DNA of 61,607 bases from assembly GCA_035515475.1 (NCBI GenBank), contig DATJBF010000016.1, forward strand, positions 1-61,607. The letters are read 5' to 3'. The notes below the pieces were generated by a model. The model searched no databases, was not told the origin of the DNA, and saw only the letters and a program-made list of their open reading frames with translations. Position numbers and translations under genes: made by a program. The first letter of the stretch is position 1; every line of letters begins with the position of its first letter. This document shows positions 42,449 through 50,421 of this stretch, one piece after another. This DNA comes from DATJBF01 sp035515475 (GTDB lineage Bacteria; Verrucomicrobiota; Verrucomicrobiia; Palsa-1439).

Positions 42449-43846
42449 TCACGCGCTCACCACCCACTTCGGGTTCGGCTTGCTGGCCTGGTCGACTTCC
42501 TTCCGCTTGGCGTCGTAGCCTCTCCGGCCCATCAGCCCGTAGGTGAAATTCTTGCCCAACTCGACGCCGGGCTGGTCGAACGCGTTGATGCCGTACAACT
42601 CGCCCGCATAGGCGGTCTGCAGTTCCAGCAGGAACAACAGCGCCCCCACCGTCTCCTCGTCGACGCGCTTCAACCGGATCGCACAGTTCGGTTTGCCGCT
42701 CTGCGTCAACGCCAATTCCGTGGCGCGTTGCTCGGCGGTGATCAACTTGTTCAGCGTGTGTCCGCCGAGATACTTCACGGCCTCAAAATCCGGGAACGCC
42801 GACGGAATCGTCACCGTCCCACGGAATTCGTCCACGGTCAGGAACGTCACCACCTTGTCGAATGGTCCCTCGATGTAGAGCTGCATCACCGAGTGCTGGT
42901 CGGTCACGCCGAGGGCTTTCTCAGGCGTCTGGCCCGTGTGCACCTTCTTGCCGGCCCGATCCACGCGTTTGCCGAGGCTCTCGGCCCAAAGCTGGCGGAA
43001 CCAATCGGCCACGTCGCGCAACGCGTGCGAGTACGGCATCATTACCTGGATGTTCTTGCCCTTCGCCTTGTCCATCAAATAGTGCAGCGCCGCCCCGGTC
43101 AGCGCGGGATTCTCCCACAGTTTCCGGGACGTCCGGCACTGCGCATCCATCTCGCCCGCTCCCTGCAATAACTTGTGAATGTCGATCCCCGTCACCGCCG
43201 CGCTCAGCAGGCCGACCGCGCTCAGCACCGAGTACCGACCGCCCACGTCCGGCGGAATCGGCAGCGACGTGTAGCCGAACCGCTTTACGATCTCGCGCAA
43301 TTCGCCCTTCTCGGGATCGGTCGTGATGACCACGTGCTCGACGTGCCGCTCCGGCCCGAGCTTCCGGATCAGCGCGTCGCGGAACACCAGAAACTCGCTC
43401 ATCGTTTCGGCCGTGCCGCCCGATTTCGTAATCACATTGAACACCGTGTCGTCGAGATCCACCGCGTCGAGCAACGCCGCGATGCGGTCGGGGTCGACGT
43501 TGTCAGGCACGAACAAGCGCGGGCCGCGCCGCGGCGGCCGGATGAGATGATTGTACTCGGGGTGATTGAGCGCGCTGTGCAGGGCGATGGCGCCCAGCGC
43601 CGAGCCGCCGATGCCGACCACGACAAAATTGTCGCAGCGCTCTTGAATCCCGCTGGCCAGCGTGGCGATTTCGTCGGCCAGCTTCGTGTTGTACGGCAGC
43701 TTGCGAAAGCCCAGCGGCGCCTGCTCGATCGCCACCGCGGCGGCTTCGAGCTTCGGACCGAGCGCTTTCAGTTCGGCGTCGGCAATGCCGTGCTCGCCGA
43801 CGCGCTCGGCCATCAAATTGTTGAAGTCATAACGTAAGTTCAGCAA
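42449..43846 (-). CDS. pgi: Glucose-6-phosphate isomerase
   Basis: Interconverts glucose 6-phosphate and fructose 6-phosphate. With 465 residues it is of the compact class found in many bacteria. Signatures are VVVGIGGSALGAIALHSA (phosphate binding), VITKSGGTAETMSEF, PPDVGGRYSVLSAVG and TDQHSVMQLYIEGP, with the C-terminal GINAFDQPGVELGKN. The start is uncertain: I favour the TTG at 43846, placed 8 nt after GGGGG. A TTG five codons earlier would also be in frame, and no ATG lies near. Confidence 0.93.
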   Translation of the reverse strand: MLNLRYDFNNLMAERVGEHGIADAELKALGPKLEAAAVAIEQAPLGFRKLPYNTKLADEIATLASGIQERCDNFVVVGIGGSALGAIALHSALNHPEYNHLIRPPRRGPRLFVPDNVDPDRIAALLDAVDLDDTVFNVITKSGGTAETMSEFLVFRDALIRKLGPERHVEHVVITTDPEKGELREIVKRFGYTSLPIPPDVGGRYSVLSAVGLLSAAVTGIDIHKLLQGAGEMDAQCRTSRKLWENPALTGAALHYLMDKAKGKNIQVMMPYSHALRDVADWFRQLWAESLGKRVDRAGKKVHTGQTPEKALGVTDQHSVMQLYIEGPFDKVVTFLTVDEFRGTVTIPSAFPDFEAVKYLGGHTLNKLITAEQRATELALTQSGKPNCAIRLKRVDEETVGALLFLLELQTAYAGELYGINAFDQPGVELGKNFTYGLMGRRGYDAKRKEVDQASKPNPKWVVSA

Positions 43847-43951
43847 AACGCAGACCCCCAAGCAGATTGTTTTATCGCAGATTCAACCGGGTGCGGCAAT
43901 ACATTTGATGATCCCCTTGTCGGTCTCCCGCGCCCACGGCAATGAACACCA

Positions 43952-46900
43952 TCAGGGACCGGCCAGCAGTTGCTCGTAGAGTTCCCGCGTGCGCCGGGTC
44001 GCGTGACGGTAGGTCCCCAGAAACGCGGCCACATCGGGGAACCCCAGCCGTTTGGCCAGGCGCACTTGCTCGCGCTCGTCGAGCGGGAGCTTCGAGACAC
44101 TCGTGTTCTCCACCCGGCGCAGCGTCGATTCGATGCGGCGGAGCAACACGTAATGCGCGCGCAGTTCCACGCTCGGTTCTTCCTCGATGAGACCCAGCGC
44201 CGTCAGGCGATTCAGCGCCGCCAGCGTGTGGACGGTGCGCAGTTGCGCCCGTTCGTGGCCGTGACGGAGTTGCAGGGCTTGGACGAGGAATTCCACGTCG
44301 ACCAGGCCACCCGGGCCGGTCTTGAACTCCAGGTCGACGCGTTTCTGGTCGCCCCGTTCCGTCTCGATCCGGTGGCGCATGTCCCTGATCTCTTTCAATT
44401 GCTCTGGGGTCAGCGCCTGGCCGTACACGATCCCCCGCACCATGTCGACGAACTCCTTGCCCAGCTTCGCGTCGCCTGCGACGTATCGGGCCTTGATCAA
44501 CGCCTGCCGCTCCCAGAGTTGCGCCCGCTTCAGATAATATTCGCGGTGCGCTTCCAACGAACTCGCCAGCGTCCCTTTCGCGCCGTCGGGGCGCAGCCGC
44601 GCGTCCACCGAAAACAGCGCCCCCGCGCTCGTTTGCCGCCCCATGAAGTCGATCACGCTCGACGCCAGCTTGCTGGCCTGGGCCTGGTCGTTCGCCCCGG
44701 TCCCCCCGACGAACAATACGTCGAGGTCGGCACCGTAACCCAACTCCCGGCCGCCGAACTTGCCCATCCCAATCACGGCGAACGGCAGCTTGTTCAGGGC
44801 GAGTTGTTCTTGCGTCTCCTCGAGCGCGTACCGCAAACATGCCTCCGCCAGCGCCGTGATCTCGGTGTGCGTCTGCTCGATGTCCACCAACCCCATCACG
44901 TCCTCAATCCCGATGCGGACCATCTCCGCCTGTTTCCAGCGTCGTACCACCTCCATCGGCTCCCGTTCTTCGGCGGGCACCGCCCGCAATTCCTCACACA
45001 TCCGCTCCAGCGTCTTGGGTTCGCCCAGCGCCGCCCCCCAGCCGATCTCATCGAACAACTCCGGCTGCCGCGCCAGCGCGTCGGACAGATATTTGCTCGC
45101 GTCGCCCAACCGCATCAGCATCTCGACCAGCTTCGGGTTGTTGGCGAACAACTCGTACAGCAAACCGCGCGAACCGTACGCGCTCACAAACTTGTCGAAC
45201 CGCACCAACGCCCCGTCGGGGTCGGCCACCTCCCGCGCGCAATTGAGCAGCGCCGGGAACACCTGCACGAACAATTCTTTCGTCCGCTGCGATACGTGAC
45301 CGAACCCGGGCCCGTGCCACAGATTTTCAACCACCTTGACCGCCGCCGGCGCGTCGGCGAACCCCACGTGGGCCAACACCTCGGGCAGCTTGTCGGCCGC
45401 CAGCAACGTTTCCGCCGTTTCCGCGAGGCCGCCGCCCGCGCCGGCGAGCACCGACTCGTAAATCTTCCGCACGGCTGCGGTCTGCGTTTCCTGCGCTGCC
45501 AGAAACTCCTCCACGGTGGCGAAACCGAGACTGCACGCCAGCCGGTGCAACGCGCGTTTCTCGTCGGGAATCGTGTGCGTCTGCAATTCCATCTCCATTT
45601 GCAGGCGGTGTTCGACGTTGCGCAGGAAGCGGTACGCGTCGGCCAGCGTCGCCGCTTCCCGCTCGGTCAGCGTCTTCGTTTTGGCCAACGACACCAGCGC
45701 CCGCAGCGTGTTCCGTTCGCGCAGTTGCGCCATCCGCGCGCCCCGCAGCACCTGAAACGCTTGCACGATAAACTCGATCTCGCGGATGCCGCCGATGCCG
45801 AGCTTCACGTGCCGGGTCAGCCGGTCTTCGTGCACCACCTCGTCCTCGATCCGCTTCTTCAGCGCGGCCATCTGCTGGATGACGTTCGCCCCGGCGTGGC
45901 GTGCGTAGACGAACGGCTGGACCATATCGATGAATTCCGCGCCCAGCTTCTCATCGCCCGCCACGGCCCGGGCCTTGATCAAGGCCATCCGCTCCCAGGT
46001 TTCACCGAACTCGGCGTAGTAGTTCTCACAACTGTCGACCGACCGCACCAGGGGGCCGGACGCGCCTTCCGGCCGCAGGCGGAGGTCGATGCGGAAGATG
46101 TTGCCCTCGGCGCTGGCCGCGCCGACCGCGCGGATGATTTCCTCGGCGAGCTTGGTGTAGAACTGGTGGTTGGTCAACGACGGCGTGAGTTGCCCTTCTT
46201 CGCCATAAACGAAAATCACGTCGACGTCGCTCGAGTAATTCAGTTCCTGCCCCCCGAGCTTGCCCATGCCGATGACGGTGAAGCCGCCCGCCGGGGCCGA
46301 CGCCCGCGCTGGTCCCGCCGTTTTCGCCGTGGGCGGCCGCGGCGGTTCGTTCTTGGATTTGATCTTCAGATCGGCGCAAACTTTCTCCCAGGCAACCTCG
46401 AAAACAGCCTGCAGACAGACGTCGGCCAGATTCGACAATTCCAGCGTCGTCTCTTCGACCGGCGCCCGGCCCGTGAGATCGCGGGCCCCGATGCGCAGCG
46501 TCTCGCGGCGGCGAAACCGGCGAATCGCATCGTATTTCTGCACGGGCACCCGAATCGGCAACAACAGCCGCGTCAACTCCGCCGCCAGCCACGCTTTCTC
46601 GCGCGGCTTCGCCAGCGTTTGCGGCGCAATCAGAAAATGGAAGTGCTCGGCGTTGCGCGTCAGCGTGTCCGCCAACGCCTGCGAGTGCGCAAAGACCTTG
46701 ACCAGCAGATCCAGCCGATCCGGCGATTCCTCCAGATAGTGGTAGAAAATGTTCGGGTTGGGCAGCGCCGCCACCAGCCGCTCGAAGCTCACCAGGGCGC
46801 GGTCGGGATCGGCCGATTTCTCGCAGGCCCGGATCAGACGATTGAAAATCTTCGCCAGGTTCCGCCGCTGGATCTCATCCTCGTGGAGGCGCCGAATCGC

Positions 46901-47074
46901 ACTGAACACGCGCGCCGGGTCGTGGAAGCCGCGGTCGCGCAACAACGTTTGCGCCGCCGGCTTCGACGCCGGCCGCCGGCCGATCAGCTTCGGCAGCAAC
47001 GACGTTTTGGGCGCAGCCGACCCCCGCGCGGGCGCGGCCTCTACCGAACGTCTCCCCTGGCGTGAACGCAGCAT
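43952..47074 (-). CDS. glnE: Bifunctional glutamine synthetase adenylyltransferase/deadenylyltransferase
   Basis: Controls glutamine synthetase by adenylylation and deadenylylation in response to PII. The 1040-residue protein has the two expected nucleotidyltransferase halves. The first contains FTVIGMGKLGGQELNYSSDVD (about 277-297) and FRIDLRLRPEGASGPLV. The second contains FAVIGMGKFGGRELGYGADLD and FSVDARLRPDGAKGTLA. A glnD-type helical linker lies between, and both GS-binding motifs are intact. The extra N-terminal 40 residues are basic and Ala-rich. The rhomboid gene lies just upstream. Confidence 0.94.
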   Translation of the reverse strand: MLRSRQGRRSVEAAPARGSAAPKTSLLPKLIGRRPASKPAAQTLLRDRGFHDPARVFSAIRRLHEDEIQRRNLAKIFNRLIRACEKSADPDRALVSFERLVAALPNPNIFYHYLEESPDRLDLLVKVFAHSQALADTLTRNAEHFHFLIAPQTLAKPREKAWLAAELTRLLLPIRVPVQKYDAIRRFRRRETLRIGARDLTGRAPVEETTLELSNLADVCLQAVFEVAWEKVCADLKIKSKNEPPRPPTAKTAGPARASAPAGGFTVIGMGKLGGQELNYSSDVDVIFVYGEEGQLTPSLTNHQFYTKLAEEIIRAVGAASAEGNIFRIDLRLRPEGASGPLVRSVDSCENYYAEFGETWERMALIKARAVAGDEKLGAEFIDMVQPFVYARHAGANVIQQMAALKKRIEDEVVHEDRLTRHVKLGIGGIREIEFIVQAFQVLRGARMAQLRERNTLRALVSLAKTKTLTEREAATLADAYRFLRNVEHRLQMEMELQTHTIPDEKRALHRLACSLGFATVEEFLAAQETQTAAVRKIYESVLAGAGGGLAETAETLLAADKLPEVLAHVGFADAPAAVKVVENLWHGPGFGHVSQRTKELFVQVFPALLNCAREVADPDGALVRFDKFVSAYGSRGLLYELFANNPKLVEMLMRLGDASKYLSDALARQPELFDEIGWGAALGEPKTLERMCEELRAVPAEEREPMEVVRRWKQAEMVRIGIEDVMGLVDIEQTHTEITALAEACLRYALEETQEQLALNKLPFAVIGMGKFGGRELGYGADLDVLFVGGTGANDQAQASKLASSVIDFMGRQTSAGALFSVDARLRPDGAKGTLASSLEAHREYYLKRAQLWERQALIKARYVAGDAKLGKEFVDMVRGIVYGQALTPEQLKEIRDMRHRIETERGDQKRVDLEFKTGPGGLVDVEFLVQALQLRHGHERAQLRTVHTLAALNRLTALGLIEEEPSVELRAHYVLLRRIESTLRRVENTSVSKLPLDEREQVRLAKRLGFPDVAAFLGTYRHATRRTRELYEQLLAGP

Positions 47075-47081
47075 GGCGGAT

Positions 47082-47960
47082 TCACCGCCGCTGCTTCTGC
47101 ATCAAATCCTTCGCGGATTCAAGAATCTTTCGCTCGTGGCGGGTCAGGCTTTCTATGCCTTCGCGGGCAATCTTGTCCAGAATGGGGTCGACCTGCTCGC
47201 GCATGTATTCCTCGGGCGACAGCGCGCGCGGCGGCGGACGCCGACGCGGTTTCAGGCGCGCGCCGACGCCCTGCAGCCACATCAACCATCGCGGTCTCGC
47301 GCCGTAGCCCAATTGCTTGACGTACAGATACCCGAGCGCCGCACCGCCGAGGTGCGCCAGATGGGCCACGTTGGACTCCGTCCCTTGCAGCAAGGGAACC
47401 ACGTCAAGCGCGATCGCCACCAGGGCCAGGTATTTCGCCTTGAGCGTGACCGGCAAAACAAAGAACACCAGCAACGTCACGTCGCGGTCGGGAAACAACG
47501 TCGCAAACGCGATCACGCAACCCAGCACCGCCGCCGACGCGCCGAGCACCGGGATCCCCGAATTGAAGTTGAACCCGAGCCACAGCGCGGCGCCGGCGAC
47601 GCCCGCCCCGAAATACAGCCGCGTGAAATGCTTCGGGCCGATGAAATATTCGACCTCGCGCCCGAAGAACCAGAGGATGAACATATTGATCAGGATGTGC
47701 CAGATGCCGGCATGGAGGAACATGTAGGTGATCGGCTGCCACACGAACCCCCGCCGCAACCCGTCGCCGCTCAGCGCGAGCCACCACTCGAACTGCGGGA
47801 ACCCCACCGCGTTCAGCAGCAATTGCAGGAGGAACACGGCGACGTTGATCCAGATGATCAACTGCACGACCGATCCAACGCGCCCCACCAACTGCTGCAG
47901 CGAACCGGAGAAGCGTTCGAACGATCGGTGCACCCTCGGTTGTCTCCACGACCCCAGCAT
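47082..47960 (-). CDS. Rhomboid-family intramembrane serine protease
   Basis: 292 residues with six helices (about 30-225). Conserved features are HAGIWHILINMFILWFFG (the HxxxxHxxxN element), the serine loop GASAAVLG, and the His in NVAHLAHLGGAALGYLYV. The serine motif is GASA rather than the commoner GxSG, yet Ser and His are both there, so activity is plausible. A cytoplasmic tail of about 70 residues ends SAKDLMQKQRR. The frame is open through the tRNA gene upstream, so I took the ATG at 47960. Substrates are not predictable. Confidence 0.85.
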   Translation of the reverse strand: MLGSWRQPRVHRSFERFSGSLQQLVGRVGSVVQLIIWINVAVFLLQLLLNAVGFPQFEWWLALSGDGLRRGFVWQPITYMFLHAGIWHILINMFILWFFGREVEYFIGPKHFTRLYFGAGVAGAALWLGFNFNSGIPVLGASAAVLGCVIAFATLFPDRDVTLLVFFVLPVTLKAKYLALVAIALDVVPLLQGTESNVAHLAHLGGAALGYLYVKQLGYGARPRWLMWLQGVGARLKPRRRPPPRALSPEEYMREQVDPILDKIAREGIESLTRHERKILESAKDLMQKQRR

Positions 47961-48013
47961 GACGAGGGGAAAATAGAACAGATTGCCCCGACTTACAAAT
48001 CGAATTGAGAAAT

Positions 48014-48089
48014 TGGTGAGCCGGCTGGGACTCGAACCCAGGACCCACGGCTTAAAAGGCCGTTGCTCTACCAGCTGAGCTACCGGCTC
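48014..48089 (-). tRNA. tRNA-Lys (TTT)
   Basis: Complete cloverleaf on the minus strand with acceptor stem GAGCCGG/CCGGCTC and D-arm AGCTCAGCTGGTAGAGC. The anticodon loop is CTTTTAA (anticodon TTT), the T-arm is GGGTTCGAGTCCC, and CCA is encoded. It lies between the rhomboid and M42 peptidase genes. Confidence 0.97.
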
Positions 48090-48164
48090 ACCGCGTGGGC
48101 GCCGCGACTCTGCCACAGCCACAGCGCCACTGTCAAACCGCGAACCATCCGCAAACACGAACTC

Positions 48165-48188
48165 CCTCTCCCTTCTCGAAGGGAGAGG
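48165..48188. repeat. Palindromic CCTCTCCC element
   Basis: Perfect 11-bp inverted repeat (CCTCTCCCTTC, 2-nt loop, GAAGGGAGAGG) followed by GGTGAGGG. It is the same family as 42358-42443 and lies between tRNA-Lys and the end of the M42 gene. Confidence 0.75.
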
Positions 48189-48212
48189 ACCGCGGTGAGG
48201 GATCTCCCGATT

Positions 48213-49337
48213 TCAAATCCTCCGCAACGGCCGCGGCGCGCTTCGTTCGATTCTCGACATGCGCTCCCGCAACTCAGCCGTAACATCGCCGAAGCTGCGC
48301 CATTCCCCGGCCGCGGCGGTCGTCAACTGGATTAACTGTTCGAGGTCGCGCACGCTGACGTATTCGGCCCGCGGCCGCCGATTGCTCCCGATATTGTGAT
48401 AGTTTCCCAACGGCAAGCACAATCCGCCGGCGCGGTAACCGAACGCCGCAAACGCCGTCGCCTCGCACGTGCCGCCGTCCATCAGAGCCCGTTGCGCACG
48501 AAAGCCCGAATCGCGCTCGCGACATCGCTCTGCCACGCCCCACAGGAACGCCGACGCCGCCGGGTCGAAAATCGCCGCGCGGTCGCCGACCCGCACGACC
48601 GGGCCGTTGCCAATGCGCGCCCAAGGCCGCTGCCGGCTCATCTCGATGGACACCATCAGCGCGTTCTTCGGGATCTTCTTCGAACGCATGAGCGCCAGCG
48701 CACCGTGAAATCCGACTTCTTCCGCCCGCGTGAACGCGCACCACAGATGCGCGCGCAACCGCCGCCGCGAGGCCTCCGCCAGCGTCGCCAACGCCACCAC
48801 CGTTCCCAGCACGTCGTCAATCGCCGCCGCCTGCAGTTTCCCGCCCGTTACCCGAAACGCTGGCACGTCCCACATGCCGGGGGTTCCGGGTTCCGGGTTC
48901 ACGGTTCCCGGTTTGAATTTCAACGCCAGAAGTTTTCGCTTCGGCCAGGCCGCCGCGTCGAAGCGCGTAACCGTCCCCCGAACAACTCCGTCGTTTCCGT
49001 AGAACCGGACACGGGCGTTCTTGAATATGTCTTTCGGCACCCAGCCGAGAAACTCAGCGCGCCGGCCACCGAGCATCTCGAAACCCGGATGATCCATGTG
49101 CGCCACCAACACGAGAGGTGCCGGAATGTGGGAGGGGCCTGAGTGCCCCGACCGGTCGCGGCGCCGAGGCCGCTCCCACTTTGCAATGACATTCCCCACG
49201 CGGTCTTCTTCGACGCGCACGCCGCGCAGTCCGCGGCAGAAGGCCGTCACGAAATCCTTCACGTGCTGCTCGTGATACGGCGCCGTCGGCAAACGCAACA
49301 CGCGCTCCGCCAGTCGCAGGAGTTCTCGTCGTTCCAT
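48213..49337 (-). CDS. M42-family metallo-aminopeptidase
   Basis: 374-residue zinc (or cobalt) peptidase of the FrvX/glutamyl-aminopeptidase type. Metal ligands and catalytic residues are visible in LVAHMDHPGFEML, AAAIDDVLGTVVAL and FTRAEEVGFHGALAL, with GGTCEATAFAAFGYRAGGL near the C-terminus. Two segments look foreign: RPRRRDRSGHSGPSH before LVLVAHMDHPG, and KPGTVNPEPGTPG in the second quarter. Both coincide with dispersed or tandem DNA repeats read in frame. They fall next to core strands, and whether they disturb activity is unknown. Confidence 0.83.
   Translation of the reverse strand: MERRELLRLAERVLRLPTAPYHEQHVKDFVTAFCRGLRGVRVEEDRVGNVIAKWERPRRRDRSGHSGPSHIPAPLVLVAHMDHPGFEMLGGRRAEFLGWVPKDIFKNARVRFYGNDGVVRGTVTRFDAAAWPKRKLLALKFKPGTVNPEPGTPGMWDVPAFRVTGGKLQAAAIDDVLGTVVALATLAEASRRRLRAHLWCAFTRAEEVGFHGALALMRSKKIPKNALMVSIEMSRQRPWARIGNGPVVRVGDRAAIFDPAASAFLWGVAERCRERDSGFRAQRALMDGGTCEATAFAAFGYRAGGLCLPLGNYHNIGSNRRPRAEYVSVRDLEQLIQLTTAAAGEWRSFGDVTAELRERMSRIERSAPRPLRRI
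48880..48913. repeat. Tandem GGTTCC(C/G)GG repeat inside the M42 peptidase gene
   Basis: Tandem GGGTTCCGGGTTCCGGGTTC and related units, read in frame as GTVNPEPGTPG. Family members lack such a Pro/Gly-rich string here. Confidence 0.65.
49128..49179. repeat. Palindromic repeat inside the M42 peptidase gene
   Basis: Imperfect inverted repeat, GTGGGAGGGGCC at one end and GGCCGCTCCCAC at the other. It is read in frame as an Arg/Ser/Gly-rich insert just before the conserved HMDHPG. Confidence 0.7.
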
Positions 49338-49388
49338 CGCGCCGCACTATAACGATGTGACGCCGAATGGCAAGCGAGGGCGATGATC

Positions 49389-49430
49389 TTGAGCCCTCAC
49401 CCTGGCCCTCTCCCATACACGTCATGGGAC
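49389..49430. repeat. CCTCACCCTGGCCCTCTCCC-type dispersed repeat
   Basis: Third copy of the CCTCTCCC family, in the spacer between the divergent M42 peptidase and DUF1080 genes. A short imperfect hairpin, CCCAT/ATGGG, follows. Confidence 0.55.
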
Positions 49431-49504
49431 AGGGGAAATCAAAGTGTGGGGCCGCACAATCCGACATTGACCGCTGCCGGGCCACTGGATAGCCTGAGCT
49501 CACC

Positions 49505-50107
49505 ATGAAAACTCTCCGATGGCACGTGCTGGCTTCCGTCTTGTTTGCATCCGTTGCATTCGCTGACATTGCGGGCGCCGGCCAGTGGGAATCATTGTTC
49601 AACGGGAAAGATCTGACCGGTTGGGTGGTCATGAACAACGCCGTGTTTACGGTCACGAATGGTGTGATTCACCTCGACAAAAGCACGGGCTGGCTGCGGA
49701 CGGAGAAAGAATACGCCGATTTCATCCTGGAAGTGGACTGGCGCGGCTTGGAAACCAACTACAACAGCGGCATCTTCATCCGCGCCGGGCTCGAAGGCAA
49801 ACCGCATCCCACGAACGTCTGGCAGATCAACCTTAAAGAGACCGCGCCCGGACAACTCCTGCGCGGGAAACCGGAAGTCTTGCCTTCCAAGACCACGAAG
49901 TTTCCCGTCAACGAATGGGTCAACTTCCGCATCGAAGCTCGGGGTAAGAAGCTGACGTTGGATGTCAACGGCGCGCGCGCCTGGGAGTTCGACGGTCTCG
50001 ACGCCGACCGCGGCTACATCGGCCTCCAAGCCGAAGGCAAACGTATCGAGTTTCGCCACCTGCGCGTCCAAGAACTCCCGGCGAGCGGTGTCCCCAACGA
50101 GAAGTGA
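49505..50107 (+). CDS. Secreted DUF1080 (3-keto-disaccharide hydrolase-like) protein
   Basis: 200 residues with a signal peptide (MKTLRWHVLASVLFASVAFA). The mature part is a DUF1080 concanavalin-like domain: WESLFNGKDLTGWVV, then ADFILEVDWRG, NSGIFIRAGLEGK, NEWVNFRIEARG and GYIGLQAEGKRIEFRHLRVQEL. Family members occur widely in Verrucomicrobiota and Planctomycetota, and some hydrolyse 3-keto-glycosides. Substrate specificity cannot be read here, and no GH partner is adjacent. Confidence 0.88.
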   Translation: MKTLRWHVLASVLFASVAFADIAGAGQWESLFNGKDLTGWVVMNNAVFTVTNGVIHLDKSTGWLRTEKEYADFILEVDWRGLETNYNSGIFIRAGLEGKPHPTNVWQINLKETAPGQLLRGKPEVLPSKTTKFPVNEWVNFRIEARGKKLTLDVNGARAWEFDGLDADRGYIGLQAEGKRIEFRHLRVQELPASGVPNEK

Positions 50108-50421
50108 CCATCATTTTTCTGCCGGTCTCATTTCCGCGGTGTGATTCCGAGCTTGTCGAGGAATCTCGCTAGAGAGGTCTTTCAGCCGGACTAATCTCTC
50201 ACGACGAATTCGTTGGCAGGAGCTCATCGGAAGGTGGCGTGTTGGTGAGGCAATGCCGAGAGGGTGAATGCGCGGGGTGAAGACCGGTTGTGAGACCCTT
50301 CGACAAGCTCAGGGCGACAGATCAGGCGGCGAGGCGTTGGGGCACAGGCGGAAGACGCGTCGCGCGGAGCCTGGCCCAATCGCACTTGCAAGTCCCTGCA
50401 ATCGCGCTATTCTCGGTTTTC
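50108..50421. other. Non-coding spacer with a split dispersed repeat
   Basis: 314 bp without a convincing gene. GTGATTCCGAGCTTGTCGAG at 50141-50160 and GAGACCCTTCGACAAGCTCA at 50292-50311 are the two complementary halves of the element found in lpxB, held about 120 bp apart by unrelated sequence. No promoter or terminator is clear. Confidence 0.6.
50141..50320. repeat. Two separated halves of the dispersed palindromic element
   Basis: The left half is 50141-50170, the right half 50292-50320. Intact copies have the halves within about 15 bp of each other, so this copy may have been split by an insertion, or the halves may be independent. Confidence 0.6.

Noticed and set aside
43970..47065. 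A long open frame on the plus strand opposite glnE (over 1000 codons)
   Set aside because: It is a shadow of the GC-rich glnE codons. The product is Arg/His/Gln-rich without domains, while glnE on the minus strand has all family motifs.
47961..48158. N-terminal extension of the rhomboid protein across the tRNA-Lys gene
   Set aside because: The tRNA cloverleaf is complete, and the extension would translate it. The ATG at 47960 gives a normal rhomboid N-terminus.
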